Counted from the first letter of the stretch, positions 1-11,573 are shown. The stretch: DNA of 64,000 nt from Phycisphaerales bacterium (GCA_016716475.1 JADJWG010000002.1:186001-250000), one strand, 5' to 3'. The notes: generated by a model not told the origin, from the letters alone. A program made the numbers and translations.

Positions 1-2
1 AG

Positions 3-1340
3 GGCAGCCCCGAGTACGAGTACCTGCACGAGCGGCGCAAGGCCCTGGGCGGCTACGTCCCGCAGCGCAAGGTGCGGGCGGTGTCGATCGAGCCTCCCGA
101 GCGCAGCATGTTCGACGAGTTTCTACAGGGCAGCGGCGATCGGGCGGTGGCCACGACCATGGCGCTTGTGCGCATGCTGAACCGGCTGATGTCGGACAAG
201 CGCCTCGGCAAGCTGATCGTTCCGATCGTTCCCGACGAAGCCCGCACCTTCGGCATGGAAGCATTGTTCCGCAGCTTCGGCATCTACGCCCACGCCGGGC
301 AGCTCTACGAACCGGTCGATGCGCACCTGTTGATGCGGTATGAGGAGCGTAAGAACGGGCAAATTCTGGAGGAAGGCATCACGGAGTGCGGGTCGATGGC
401 GTCGTGGATCGCGGCCGGCAGTGCCTATGCCACGCACGGCCTGACCATGATCCCCTTCTTCCTGTTCTATTCGATGTTCGGCTTCCAGCGGGTCGGCGAC
501 AGCATCTGGCTCGCGGCAGACCAGCGCTGCCGCGGCTTTCTGTGCGGTGCCACCGCCGGCCGCACGACGTTGAATGGTGAAGGGCTTCAGCACCAGGACG
601 GCCATAGTCTGCTGCATGCAAGCACCGTGCCGACATGCCAGTCGTACGATGCGGCGTTCGCGTTTGAGTTGGCGTTGATCGTCCAGGACGGCATTCGGCG
701 GATGTACGAGGACGGGGAGGACATTTTCTACTACCTGACGATCTACAACGAGACCTACCCGATGCCCGCGCAGGTGCCGGGTTGCGAAGAAGGCGTGCTG
801 AAGGGCTTCTACAAATTCCGGGCGGCGGAGAAGCCCGGGAAGCTCCCGCGGATTCACTTGTTTGGCAGCGGTCCGCTGATGCAGGAGGCGCTGCGCGCAC
901 AGGAGCTGCTGCGTGAACGCTACAAGGTCGCGGCCGACGTCTGGAGCGTGACGAGCTACAACCAGCTCTATCGCGAAGCCATGGCCTGCCGGCGGTGGAA
1001 TCGCCTGCACCCAGCCGCACCGCAGCGTGTGCCTTACTTCTCACAGAAGCTGGCCGCGGAACCTTGGCCGATCGTGACGACATCCGACTACGTGAGTACG
1101 CTGGCCGAGCGGCTGGCGCCGTTCGCGCCGGCGGGCATGTCGATCCTGAGCACGGATGGCTTCGGTCGCAGTGAGACACGGCGGAATCTCCGGAACCATT
1201 TCGAGACGACGGCGGAGTTCGTGACGCTGGCCGCGCTGACGGAACTGGCCCAGCGGGAACAGTTCGACCGTGCGAAGCTGCCGCAGGTCGTGGCCGACCT
1301 GGGGATTGATCCCGAGAAGCGCGACCCGGCGACGGCGTAA
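3..1340 (+). CDS. aceE: Pyruvate dehydrogenase E1 component, homodimeric type (AceE), 3' part
   Basis: This is the C-terminal half (445 residues) of the thiamine-diphosphate E1 subunit that decarboxylates pyruvate and acetylates the E2 lipoyl domain; family members are near 890 residues. The reading frame is open to the left edge, so the start lies outside the window; a GTG at 72 is internal. Seen in the sequence: RRKALGGYVP near the beginning, the E1-type stretch EGLQHQDGHS around residue 185, and TIYNETYPMPAQVPG, typical of the transketolase-like pyrimidine-binding and C-terminal domains of AceE. TAA stop at 1338. No E2 or E3 gene of this complex follows; the next gene is a helicase 158 bases away. 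Family assignment is firm. Confidence 0.95.
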   Translation, partial: GSPEYEYLHERRKALGGYVPQRKVRAVSIEPPERSMFDEFLQGSGDRAVATTMALVRMLNRLMSDKRLGKLIVPIVPDEARTFGMEALFRSFGIYAHAGQLYEPVDAHLLMRYEERKNGQILEEGITECGSMASWIAAGSAYATHGLTMIPFFLFYSMFGFQRVGDSIWLAADQRCRGFLCGATAGRTTLNGEGLQHQDGHSLLHASTVPTCQSYDAAFAFELALIVQDGIRRMYEDGEDIFYYLTIYNETYPMPAQVPGCEEGVLKGFYKFRAAEKPGKLPRIHLFGSGPLMQEALRAQELLRERYKVAADVWSVTSYNQLYREAMACRRWNRLHPAAPQRVPYFSQKLAAEPWPIVTTSDYVSTLAERLAPFAPAGMSILSTDGFGRSETRRNLRNHFETTAEFVTLAALTELAQREQFDRAKLPQVVADLGIDPEKRDPATA

Positions 1341-1498
1341 GTCCAACTCCGGTCCGCCCGGGGCCTGCTGGTCGGGCGCCCGGTTCTCCGGGGCCTCAGA
1401 CCGTGTCTTGAGCTGTGCCGGGCCTGTCCCGTGGCACCACGGTGGCGCCACTTCGAGCCGCAGTGTTCCGGGGGGCTGGCCGAAGGAGAACGATCCCC

Positions 1499-3703
1499 AT
1501 GGCGCTCAGCCGCGACGAGATCTGTTCGCGTTTCCTCGAAGCGGTGCCCTACGAACTGTACCCGGTGCAGGAGGAAGCCCTGCTGGCGTGGTTCGAACAG
1601 GACGGCGGCGTCATGGTCTGCGCACCGACGGGGATGGGCAAAACCCTGATTGCCGAGGCGGCACTCTTTGAAGCTCTTCACAGCGGCCGCCGGCTGTACT
1701 ACACCACGCCGCTGATTGCCCTGACCGAGCAGAAATTCCGCGAGTTCCAGGATCTGGCGGAACGCTGGGGTTTCCAGCGCACCGAGGTCGGCTTCATCAC
1801 GGGGAACCGGCGCGAGAATCCCGAGGCGCTGATCCGAGTAGTCGTGGCCGAAATTCTGTTGAATCACCTGCTGGCGCGCGACGCGGCGGTGGCCGATCTG
1901 GATCATGTCGGCGCCGTGGTCATGGACGAGTTTCACAGCTTCAACGACTTCGAGCGCGGCGTGGTGTGGGAGCTTTCACTCACGCTGCTGCCGCCGCACG
2001 TGCGTGTGCTGCTGTTGTCGGCGACGGTCGGCAACCCGTACGACTTCGCCGACTGGCTCAAGAACAAGCACCAGCGCCGTGTGCAGGTGGTTACGTCCAC
2101 GCAGCGGCGCGTGCCGCTCGAGTTCCACTGGGTCGAGGACCGGTTGTTGACCGAGCTGCTGGTCAGCATGGCCGAGGGCGACGAGCACAGCATGCGCACC
2201 CCGGCGCTGGTGTTCTCTTTCAACCGGGAGGAGTGCTGGGAACTTGCGGAGAAGTTGAAGGGTCTGCCGCTCGTGACGAGCCGGCAGAAGGCGGAGCTGG
2301 AGCAGGCCCTCGCACCGCATGCCGACGCGCTCGCCGAAGGCAGCGGGCCGAAGCTGCGGCAGATGCTGCTGCGCGGTGTCGGGGTTCATCATGCCGGCGT
2401 GCTGCCGCGGCACAAGCTGATTGTCGAGGAACTGTTCACCGCGCGGCTCGTTCCGTTCGTCTGTTGCACGGAGACTCTCGCCGCGGGGATCAACCTCCCC
2501 GCACGCTCGTGCGTGCTGACCACCCTGCTGAAAGGCCCGCACGGCGAGAAGAAGGTGATTCCCTCCTCGGCCGCGCACCAGATGTTCGGCCGGGCCGGCC
2601 GCCCGCAGTTCGACACGCAGGGGCACGTGTACGCGGTGGCGCACGATGATGATGTGAAGATTCACAAGTGGCGGAAGCGGTATGACCAGATCGATCCGCG
2701 CTCCAAGGATCCCGGCCTCATGCGCATGCGCAAGGAACTGGAGCGGAAGCGGCCGACGCGTCGCGCGACGGAGCAGTACTGGAGCGAGGGGCAGTTTCGA
2801 ACGCTCATAGCGGCCGGTCCGGCCAAGCTTGTCAGTCGCGGCATGCTGCCGTACTCGGTCCTGATCTTTCTGTTGACGCAGACAGGCACGCTGCACGAAG
2901 TGCGCCAGTTCATGGAGCGACGCTTTTGCGGCGCGGACCGGCTGGAGGGTTTCGGCAAGCAGCTTGATTTCATGCTCGCGAATCTCGCCGGGTTGGGCTA
3001 CCTCACACGTTCGGAAGACGGCGACCATGTCACCCTGGACGATTCGATGCACCAGTTGCTGAACTATCGCAGCATGGATCCGCTTTTCGCGGAATACCTG
3101 GCACGCACGTTGACGCATGCGGATGCCACCGAGAAGCTCGTGGCGCTCGAAGCCGTGCTCGAAGTGCCGCGGCCGATCCTGCGCAACGTGCGGCTGCCCG
3201 AGGATCGTCTGCCGAAGGGGCCGCTGCAAACGCAGGTGCTCGAACCGCTGATGATTTCCATGGGCGTCGCCTTGGCGGGTGCCTCTGCGGAAGCCGAGCC
3301 GGAAGATGGGCCGCGCCGGTGGGTCGATCGCTGGGAAGAAAGTGACGAGCCCCCGCCGCCGACTTTTCCCGAGATGCTGAAGCTCGCGTTCGAGGCCCAG
3401 CTCGCGGCGCCCGAACCGGTCTTCGTGCAGCCGAAGTGGATCGCGGGGGATGCGTTCGAGCGCGATGGGGAGTTCTTCAAATCCGTGAAGGCGCTCGATC
3501 TGGTGAAGCAGGAGGGCCTGATCCTGCGGCACCTGCTGCGGCTGGTGATCCTCGCGGGCGAGTTCCACACACGGACGGAAGACCCTGACTACGCTCACAT
3601 TGCCGAACAGGCCACGCGCACCTGTCAGCGGGTCGATCCGCAGTACACGGAGCACTTCCTCTGGGAAGCGGCCAACCAGCGCGCGGCGTTGGGTAGTACC
3701 TGA
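1499..3703 (+). CDS. Superfamily 2 DExH-box helicase, Ski2-like
   Basis: An ATP-dependent nucleic-acid helicase of 734 residues. The start is set at ATG 1499 because GAAGGAGAA lies 8 bases upstream; an in-frame upstream extension to 1415 has no ribosome binding site. Walker A is APTGMGKT (about residues 42-49), motif II is MDEFH (142-146), motif III is LLSATVGNP, and motif VI is the HQMFGRAGRP region. The second RecA domain contains VGVHHAGVLPRHK, characteristic of Ski2/Mtr4/Hel308-type enzymes. A C-terminal half of about 300 residues follows the helicase core. The substrate (RNA or DNA) cannot be read from the sequence. It stands alone on the plus strand and is convergent with the next gene. 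Confidence 0.88.
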   Translation: MALSRDEICSRFLEAVPYELYPVQEEALLAWFEQDGGVMVCAPTGMGKTLIAEAALFEALHSGRRLYYTTPLIALTEQKFREFQDLAERWGFQRTEVGFITGNRRENPEALIRVVVAEILLNHLLARDAAVADLDHVGAVVMDEFHSFNDFERGVVWELSLTLLPPHVRVLLLSATVGNPYDFADWLKNKHQRRVQVVTSTQRRVPLEFHWVEDRLLTELLVSMAEGDEHSMRTPALVFSFNREECWELAEKLKGLPLVTSRQKAELEQALAPHADALAEGSGPKLRQMLLRGVGVHHAGVLPRHKLIVEELFTARLVPFVCCTETLAAGINLPARSCVLTTLLKGPHGEKKVIPSSAAHQMFGRAGRPQFDTQGHVYAVAHDDDVKIHKWRKRYDQIDPRSKDPGLMRMRKELERKRPTRRATEQYWSEGQFRTLIAAGPAKLVSRGMLPYSVLIFLLTQTGTLHEVRQFMERRFCGADRLEGFGKQLDFMLANLAGLGYLTRSEDGDHVTLDDSMHQLLNYRSMDPLFAEYLARTLTHADATEKLVALEAVLEVPRPILRNVRLPEDRLPKGPLQTQVLEPLMISMGVALAGASAEAEPEDGPRRWVDRWEESDEPPPPTFPEMLKLAFEAQLAAPEPVFVQPKWIAGDAFERDGEFFKSVKALDLVKQEGLILRHLLRLVILAGEFHTRTEDPDYAHIAEQATRTCQRVDPQYTEHFLWEAANQRAALGST

Positions 3704-3720
3704 ATTGCTCTGCTCGCGAC

Positions 3721-4929
3721 CTACGGTTGTGAAGGTGCCGATGGAGGGGTGCCGGGCATCAGAATGATGCCCCCCTCCGTCTCGATCGCCTGTGCGCCTG
3801 TGAAGGCCTGGATCATCTGCACGACCTCACGCTGGCGCTCGGCGCTGTACTTCGGTCCACGCTCGACGATCGGATCGACCCCGCCGAAGTAACGCAACAT
3901 CGGCAGCGTGTCCTCGTAGAAACCCCAGCCGAAACCGCGGTCCCAATAACGATGCCGATCGAAGTTGTGGTAACGTGAAAAGCTGAAGTTGTGACCGCTG
4001 GCCGGGGCGAAGTTCGGCGGCTCATAGAGGATGTCGCGAAGGTCGTAAATCGCGACGTACCACTCCCGCCCGTCCTTGTCGAACCAGCTCTCCGACCGCG
4101 CCACCTGGCCCATTTCCCACTGCTTCCGGCGTGCGACCCGGGCGCGCCAATCGGCCGGGTAGACGACGTCGCCCTGCGGGACGATGCGGGCCTCATCGGC
4201 TGCGATCAGAAGACGGGCTTCGTCTTCGCGGTAGGCCTGCAGAAGGGCTTCCTGGTAAGCCACCCGTTGATCCCCTCGAGCGGCGACGCGCTCGAGATCG
4301 ATCAACTCGCGCCCCGGCCGGTAGCCGTGCCGATCGGGCTGCTGCCGTCGGATCGTGCGTTCACGCAGGGTGCGCTCGTCGACCAGGAGGTCGATATCGT
4401 CGCGTGGATCCAGCTCCGCCGAGCGGGCGACGTCGCGCGCCCCGCGGACGGCGCGGTCGAGCGCGGCATCTTCGGGGGGCAGTGGGGCCTGTTCGCGTGC
4501 GTCACGTCGCAAGCGCTCGATCGCAATGCCGGCCTGTTGGGCGCGGGCTAAAACGCCTTCCGCCTGCAGGTCGAGGTCGCTGACGTCCACTTGCGGAGGC
4601 ACCTGGACGAGAAACACCTGGGCCTGCAACGCGTGCAAGGCCGCCGTGCGCAGATCATTGCTGCGCATGGCCTGCCGAGCGAGGACGAGCTCGAGTCGGG
4701 CGAGCGCGAGATGGGCTTCGAGACGGGCCTCACGCTCCTCATCGGTCCGGTTCACCACCGCGGGTGCGACCGGCCGAGCGGGCGTCACCTGGGCTGGCAC
4801 CGGGTCGTCCGGCAGCGCTGCCCGCTGGGCCGCGGCCTGCGCCAGCAGCTTCTGGTCTTCGGAGGGTTCACCGGCGACCGCCAGCGCGGCGGCGGTGCCG
4901 CACAGCAGGCCCATCAGTGTACGGATCAT
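3721..4929 (-). CDS. Hypothetical exported protein, aromatic-rich C-terminal part
   Basis: Not recognised as a known family. It encodes 402 residues with an N-terminal signal peptide (hydrophobic residues 5-19, likely cleavage after AVAG). The middle (about 50-230) is rich in Ala, Arg and Glu and looks helical. The C-terminal third is aromatic-rich, with SRYHNFDRHRYWDRGFGWG and a preceding WYVAIYDLRD. Its ATG overlaps the stop of the upstream gene by four bases (TCAT at 4926-4929), so the two genes are almost certainly translationally coupled and may act together outside the cytoplasm. The function is unknown. Confidence 0.75.
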   Translation of the reverse strand: MIRTLMGLLCGTAAALAVAGEPSEDQKLLAQAAAQRAALPDDPVPAQVTPARPVAPAVVNRTDEEREARLEAHLALARLELVLARQAMRSNDLRTAALHALQAQVFLVQVPPQVDVSDLDLQAEGVLARAQQAGIAIERLRRDAREQAPLPPEDAALDRAVRGARDVARSAELDPRDDIDLLVDERTLRERTIRRQQPDRHGYRPGRELIDLERVAARGDQRVAYQEALLQAYREDEARLLIAADEARIVPQGDVVYPADWRARVARRKQWEMGQVARSESWFDKDGREWYVAIYDLRDILYEPPNFAPASGHNFSFSRYHNFDRHRYWDRGFGWGFYEDTLPMLRYFGGVDPIVERGPKYSAERQREVVQMIQAFTGAQAIETEGGIILMPGTPPSAPSQP

Positions 4930-6299
4930 TTCTGGGTCTCCTCATACCAGCGGCGCCAGGGCTCGCGCTCGAACCCGAAGTTCTCGCCGGAGATGCGCTT
5001 GAGGGCTTCCAACACCTCGGTGCGGTACACGGTCACCAGGCGACGCTGGAGTTCGGTGCGCAGGTCGTAACCATAGTCGCGCCACGACGAGCCCGGACAG
5101 ACGCCGATCCGTGGATCATACTGAATTGGCGCGTTGCCGATGGCAACCCCTGTGATGACGGTCGGCGCGTAGACGCTGGACCAGGAGCGGAAGTAAGTCC
5201 GTACCGGGACCTCGACCAAGCGCGATCGCTCGGCCGTCAGGGCGTGAATCAGATCCGGTACCGCTTCGGCCGCCTGCAGCTTGCCCAGGCCGATCGCGGC
5301 GCGCGCCACGATGAAGTCGTTTCCGGTACGCAGGGCTTCGCGATACTGCGCAACGACGCGCGGATCATTGCGTCGGCCCAGCTCCAGGAGCGCGGCGGCA
5401 CGCACGTCTTCGCTCGGGTCGACCAGCGCCAGAATCGAAAGATTCAGTGTCGCTTCGTCCTCGGTGAAGCTCGCGAGGATCTGTACGAGGAGCAGCCGGA
5501 GGTGGACCGACCCGCGCACGAGGTTCTCCGAGAGCGGCAGGATGGCCAGCGGATCACGGATGGCAAGCAGTCGCTCGCGCCCCTGGCGCCGCAGGTGCTC
5601 CAGCGGACTGCCGAGCATATTGGTAAGCACCGTGCGAATCTCGCGGTTCAGCTCTCCGCGGCGCGAGCGCAGGGCCCGGTCGTGCTCGGCTTCCGCGTCG
5701 CTGGCGACCTGGTCCGCGGTGCGGCGCTCGATGATGCGGCGACCGTCGATCCAGACGCCATTGATCTGCACATAGCCGAGCAGGCGTCGCGCCGGCTCAA
5801 AGTCGGGATCGATCTCGACGGCGCGCTGCAGGTGGCGGCGGCGCTCGGCCCGCAGGTTCTGGCTCTCACACCAGTCCGCAAGTGCCATTTGGGCCTCGGC
5901 GGTGTCGGGGGTCACCGCGACGCGTGCGACGTACTCGTCGAAGGGGGTTTCGGAGGGCTCGATCCGCTCCACTGAGGTAATCAGCACGCGCACCATGCCC
6001 ACCGTCGTGCGGATGAGGTAGTGCTCGTCCTCGGTGCCGATGATCTTGCCTTCCACCGTTCCACCGGTCGCAAGGTGGAAGATGTCGGCCGGTGCGGGTG
6101 CGGCCACGGTGGCCAGGATCAGCAGCAGCCCCGTCGCGCAATCGATCCAAGGTGTCCGTCCGTATTTCCGTCGCGACGGCTGCTCATTGTTGGGGGCACT
6201 CGGTGGAAGGTTGATCGTGTGCTTCGGCACCTTGGTAACCCTCGCGGCGGTGGCACCGCCACAGCATACGATAGGCGATACGAGCCGCCCTGCGGCCAT
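4926..6299 (-). CDS. Hypothetical exported protein with HEAT-like repeats
   Basis: 457 residues. The start is placed at ATG 6299 because GGAGG sits 7 bases upstream; a longer in-frame ATG at 6368 lacks a site. A hydrophobic segment (CATGLLLILATVAAP) about 55-70 residues in suggests export with an unusually long n-region, or a membrane anchor. After it comes FHLATGGTVEGKIIG, a small beta domain also seen in other planctomycete-like exported proteins, then a TPR/HEAT-like helical region with ASEDVRAAALLELGRR-type repeats (the sequence reads PSEDVRAAALLELG). It is the first gene of a two-gene minus-strand set ending at 3721. HEAT repeats imply protein binding; no catalytic motif is visible. Confidence 0.72.
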   Translation of the reverse strand: MAAGRLVSPIVCCGGATAARVTKVPKHTINLPPSAPNNEQPSRRKYGRTPWIDCATGLLLILATVAAPAPADIFHLATGGTVEGKIIGTEDEHYLIRTTVGMVRVLITSVERIEPSETPFDEYVARVAVTPDTAEAQMALADWCESQNLRAERRRHLQRAVEIDPDFEPARRLLGYVQINGVWIDGRRIIERRTADQVASDAEAEHDRALRSRRGELNREIRTVLTNMLGSPLEHLRRQGRERLLAIRDPLAILPLSENLVRGSVHLRLLLVQILASFTEDEATLNLSILALVDPSEDVRAAALLELGRRNDPRVVAQYREALRTGNDFIVARAAIGLGKLQAAEAVPDLIHALTAERSRLVEVPVRTYFRSWSSVYAPTVITGVAIGNAPIQYDPRIGVCPGSSWRDYGYDLRTELQRRLVTVYRTEVLEALKRISGENFGFEREPWRRWYEETQK

Positions 6300-6384
6300 T
6301 CGGATCCTCCGCTTGATCTTAGATGCAGGCGGAGTGTCCGGGGTTCCCGTCACGCGGAAATGGGACACCTCAGAAAAACAAAAG

Positions 6385-6441
6385 ACGCCAGTCGGCTATC
6401 ATTCCGGGAGCGATCCCGAAACCGTGGGAGCCGGCTGGCGT
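6385..6441 (-). terminator. Rho-independent terminator of dnaK
   Basis: Read on the minus strand after the dnaK stop, a 13-base arm at 6429-6441 pairs with 6385-6397 (one mismatch). A second inner stem (CGGGA/TCCCG) lies in the loop. The lower arm is followed by TCTTTTGTTTTT, a classical U-tail. It lies 25 bases beyond the dnaK stop codon and before the promoter region of the next minus-strand gene. Confidence 0.85.
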
Positions 6442-6465
6442 TGAAGGCCCTGGCAGGCCCGATCG

Positions 6466-8381
<1,916 letters not shown>

Positions 8382-8493
8382 GAGCCATCTCCCAGGTGCG
8401 CCACGCTAAAAATGTCAGCGCAAGGCGCTACCGGCTCAATGCCATGCAAGTCCGGTACCGCGCTGTTGGATGTGGGAGAATTCGCGCAACTGC

Positions 8494-8522
8494 ATTATAT
8501 AAAGTTAGTTACAGTATATTGG
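8494..8522 (-). promoter_or_regulatory. Candidate sigma70 promoter for dnaK
   Basis: On the minus strand a perfect TATAAT (8499 down to 8494) lies in an AT-rich island of otherwise GC-rich DNA. The -35 position (CCAATA, about 8517-8522) is poor. The implied start near 8487 gives a leader of about 105 bases before the dnaK ATG. No CIRCE element (TTAGCACTC-N9-GAGTGCTAA) is present. Confidence 0.42.
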
Positions 8523-8659
8523 AGATGTGGAGCAGGCGGCTCATGGACCACCGGTACGACGCACCCTTGCGGACCACGCTGCCATTCTGACAGGTAGCCG
8601 CACTCCCCAGTTCTACCCATATGAGGGCAGGAACGTTTGCCCCCCGCATTGGGGACTCT

Positions 8660-8938
8660 TCACCGGCGCGTATAACTGTCGAGCTCGGGGCGGCCTTCGC
8701 CCTGGAATTTGACGACCTGTACGAACTGGACATCGCTCCAGGGCTCCTGTGAGCGTGCCAGGGCCTCAGACGAGTAGGCGCCGATCAACTCGAAAGTCTC
8801 GCCCTTCTCATTCTGCCATAGACTGGTAGCACAGCCGCGGGCAATGGCTTGGCGGGACGTGGCCCCAATCAGGAAGCCCTGTGAACGTAGACGGGCCTGC
8901 GTGCTGGCGAGCAACTCTGAGCGCTGGCTTTTTGACAT
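8660..8938 (-). CDS. Small hypothetical protein, 92 aa
   Basis: No family recognised. It is a hydrophilic, probably cytoplasmic protein with a helical N-terminus (SELLASTQARLRSQGF) and a beta-rich remainder (GETFELIGAYSSEA, VQFVQVVKFQGEGRP). ATG 8938 is preceded by GGGGATCCTC, a weak ribosome binding site 3-8 bases away. It lies between dnaK and the Hpt gene, all on the minus strand, with about 100 bases to each neighbour. The amphipathic, non-repetitive composition looks like a real protein rather than a shadow frame, but this is judged by eye. Confidence 0.5.
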   Translation of the reverse strand: MSKSQRSELLASTQARLRSQGFLIGATSRQAIARGCATSLWQNEKGETFELIGAYSSEALARSQEPWSDVQFVQVVKFQGEGRPELDSYTRR

Positions 8939-9039
8939 GAGGATCCCCTGAAATCAGGCGCTGCCGTCGAAATCCCAGCGAGGCCCCCGGATGGCACATC
9001 ACCCCCAGGTGAGCGGCGCGACCAGTGGTTATGGGACTT

Positions 9040-9369
9040 CTATTGTGAAGACTCATTCAGACCGGCGGTTGCGGCCGAGACTAGCTGCTGCAGCTCAGTC
9101 AGTCGGCGGTCAAAGGTGTTCACTTCATGGTTGCGAAACTGCTGTTCCATTTCGGCGCATACGTGGCTGATGTCTGGGTAACCATAGGAACCGGCGGCAC
9201 CCTTGAGGCGGTGGGCCAAGAGCGCGAGTTGGTCGAAATCGAGCTGGGCGTGGGCAGCACGTAGCTCTGTCAGGCGGTTGGAGAGGCCCTGGACAAATTC
9301 TTCTACGATGTCTCGTAGCTCGGCGTCTTCAACCAGGAGCTGAGAAACGAGCCGGGCGGGTGCGGACAT
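9040..9369 (-). CDS. Hpt (histidine phosphotransfer) domain protein
   Basis: A 109-residue single-domain phosphotransfer protein that would carry phosphate between response-regulator receivers in a phosphorelay. The signature AHRLKGAAGSYGY contains the phosphorylatable His followed by the conserved Lys-Gly (HxxKG) on a four-helix bundle. The start is ATG 9369, with GAGG 8 bases upstream; a GTG codon directly before it (9372) is the alternative. No sensor kinase or receiver gene is in the vicinity, so the partner is unknown. It is divergent from glmS, with 265 bases between them. Confidence 0.85.
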   Translation of the reverse strand: MSAPARLVSQLLVEDAELRDIVEEFVQGLSNRLTELRAAHAQLDFDQLALLAHRLKGAAGSYGYPDISHVCAEMEQQFRNHEVNTFDRRLTELQQLVSAATAGLNESSQ

Positions 9370-9634
9370 CACAGAATCCTCACTGACCTGGAGATAACCA
9401 GCCCGACACAGAACTGCTCCAGCGTGCCAGCGTAGAAAACTAGTGCAGACCGGGCCGGATTCTGCGGAAGCCGTTGCACTTCCGCGGGATGCACGCCGAT
9501 CCTATCATCGGTCCGGTGGCCGTCGGGCGTTGCTACGGTTGGCCGGGTCGCGCAGTCTGTAGCAGTGTTTATGTACTTGGACCTTGGCGGTCGTGACCCA
9601 GGGTAGATTATGGGAGCGGCGCAGGAGTATCGGT

Positions 9635-11461
9635 ATGTGCGGTATCGTGGCGTACGTCGGGCACCGTGAAGCCCCCCCGATCCTGATCGAGGGGCTGAAA
9701 CGGCTGGAGTACCGTGGCTACGATTCCGCCGGAATCGCCGTGCTGCGTGACGGGCAATTGGTCATTCGGCGGAGCGTCGGGCGGATTTCGGCGCTGGAAC
9801 AGCGGCTCGACGGCGATGTGGCTGGGGCCCGGATCGGAATGGCTCATACGCGTTGGGCAACGCACGGGGCACCGACGGAGTGCAACGCGCACCCGCACTG
9901 CGATGCGAGCGGGCGGCTGGCGTTGGTACACAACGGGATTATTGAGAACTACCGCGTTCTGCGGGCGTTTCTTGAGCAGAATGACATCCACATGGAGAGC
10001 GAGACCGATACGGAGGTGCTCGCGAAACTGGTGGGTTGGTTCTACGAGGGTGATCTCGAGGAAGCCGTTCGGCAAGCCCTGCGAGACGTGCGGGGCACCT
10101 TCGGCATCGCCGTACTGCATGCCGACCACCCCGACCAGATCGTGGTGGCGCGGCGCGGCAGCCCGCTGATTATCGGTGTGGGTCAGGACGAATTCGTGAT
10201 TGCCTCCGACGCCTCCGCCATCATTCAGCACACTCCGCAAGTGCTCTACCTGTCCGACAATGAGATCGCCGTGGTGGGACCGCGGGGCTTTCGCACGACG
10301 GATCTGCAGGCCGTCGAGGTCACCAAGGAGCTCGAAGAAATTGACTGGACGCTGGAGCAGCTCGAACTCGGCGAGCACCAGCACTTCATGTCGAAGGAGA
10401 TCTTCGAGCAGCCCGAAGCGCTGCGGACCTGCATGCGGGGGCGTGTCGATCTGCACGAGGGACGCGTTGTGCTCGGTGGGTTGGCCGCGGTGGCCCGGGA
10501 CCTGGCGCGGGCCGACCGCATCATCCTGACGGCCTGCGGAACCGCCTGGCACGCCTGCCTTGTGGGTGAATACCTGATCGAAGAATTGGCGCGGATCCCA
10601 TGTGAGGTGGAGTATGCAAGCGAGTTCCGTTATCGCAATCCGCTGATTCTCGACCGCACGGTGGTGCTGGCGATTTCTCAGAGTGGTGAGACGGCCGACA
10701 CGCTCGCGGCCTTGCGTGAAGCGAAGGAGCGCGGTGCGCTGGCGCTGGGCATCGTGAATGCCGTGGGTTCGACCATCGCGCGGGAAACCGATGCGGGTGT
10801 GTATCTGCACGTCGGCCCCGAGATCGGTGTGGCCTCCACGAAAGCGTTCGTAGGGCAGGTCGCGGTGCTGTCGATGATCGCGGCACTACTGGGGCGGCGG
10901 CGGCACCTGAGCCCGGCCGCATGCCAGGAATACCTCGAGGGCCTTGTCCGCATCCCGGAGGCGGTCGAGCGGGCGCTCGACACGACCAGCCAGACGCGGC
11001 AGATTGCCGCGACCTTCATCGACCACAACAACTGGTTGTACCTCGGACGTGGGCTGCAGTACCCCGTGGCGATCGAAGGCGCACTGAAGCTGAAGGAAAT
11101 CAGCTATATCCACGCCGAAGGTCTGCCCGCCGCCGAGATGAAGCATGGCCCGATTGCGCTGATCAGCAAGGGTATGCCGGTGGTTGTGATTGCCGTGCGC
11201 GATCACCTCTACGACAAAGTCGTGAGCAACATCGAAGAGGTGCGCAGCCGCGGCGGCCAGGTGATTGCCGTCGCAACCGAGGGTGATGACCAGATCCGGC
11301 AACTCGCCGAGCATGTGTTGTATGTGCCCGACGTACCGGAGTTGCTGGCGCCGCTGGTGACAGCCATCCCGTTGCAGTTACTGGCGTACCACGCGGCGGT
11401 GCTGCGCGGGTGTGATGTGGACAAGCCGCGTAATCTGGCCAAGTCAGTGACCGTCGAATAA
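9635..11461 (+). CDS. glmS: Glutamine-fructose-6-phosphate aminotransferase (isomerizing)
   Basis: Makes glucosamine-6-phosphate from fructose-6-phosphate and glutamine, the first step towards UDP-GlcNAc for peptidoglycan and lipopolysaccharide. It encodes 608 residues, the usual length. Translation starts at ATG 9635 (GCAGGAG upstream), because Cys2 in MCGIVAYVGH is the N-terminal nucleophile of the glutaminase domain after Met removal. The isomerase half shows two SIS domains with ISQSGETADTLAALR and SYIHAEGLPAAEMKHGP; the C-terminus ends DKPRNLAKSVTVE as in the family. No glmS ribozyme-like element is recognisable upstream. It supplies substrate to the murE-mraY cluster 43 kb away. Confidence 0.97.
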   Translation: MCGIVAYVGHREAPPILIEGLKRLEYRGYDSAGIAVLRDGQLVIRRSVGRISALEQRLDGDVAGARIGMAHTRWATHGAPTECNAHPHCDASGRLALVHNGIIENYRVLRAFLEQNDIHMESETDTEVLAKLVGWFYEGDLEEAVRQALRDVRGTFGIAVLHADHPDQIVVARRGSPLIIGVGQDEFVIASDASAIIQHTPQVLYLSDNEIAVVGPRGFRTTDLQAVEVTKELEEIDWTLEQLELGEHQHFMSKEIFEQPEALRTCMRGRVDLHEGRVVLGGLAAVARDLARADRIILTACGTAWHACLVGEYLIEELARIPCEVEYASEFRYRNPLILDRTVVLAISQSGETADTLAALREAKERGALALGIVNAVGSTIARETDAGVYLHVGPEIGVASTKAFVGQVAVLSMIAALLGRRRHLSPAACQEYLEGLVRIPEAVERALDTTSQTRQIAATFIDHNNWLYLGRGLQYPVAIEGALKLKEISYIHAEGLPAAEMKHGPIALISKGMPVVVIAVRDHLYDKVVSNIEEVRSRGGQVIAVATEGDDQIRQLAEHVLYVPDVPELLAPLVTAIPLQLLAYHAAVLRGCDVDKPRNLAKSVTVE

Positions 11462-11573
11462 GGAACGCGGGGGCAGTCGGACCGACGCGCCACGCGCGCG
11501 AACGGTGCGCTGCGCAGCATGGGTGCGCGGCAGCGCAGGTGAAACGCGCGGCCGCCCACCGCGCGCCCGCCCT

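Noticed and set aside
1976..3655. 559-codon open frame on the minus strand inside the helicase gene
   Set aside because: Antisense shadow of GC-rich coding DNA; low-complexity His/Arg/Leu composition, no ribosome site, and the plus frame has full helicase motifs.
8382..8530. CIRCE/HrcA operator or sigma32 promoter for dnaK
   Set aside because: Neither TTAGCACTC-N9-GAGTGCTAA nor a CTTGAA...CCCCAT pattern is present; only a TATAAT is seen.
9373..9634. glmS ribozyme/riboswitch
   Set aside because: No recognisable ribozyme core upstream of glmS; the class is known mainly from Firmicutes.
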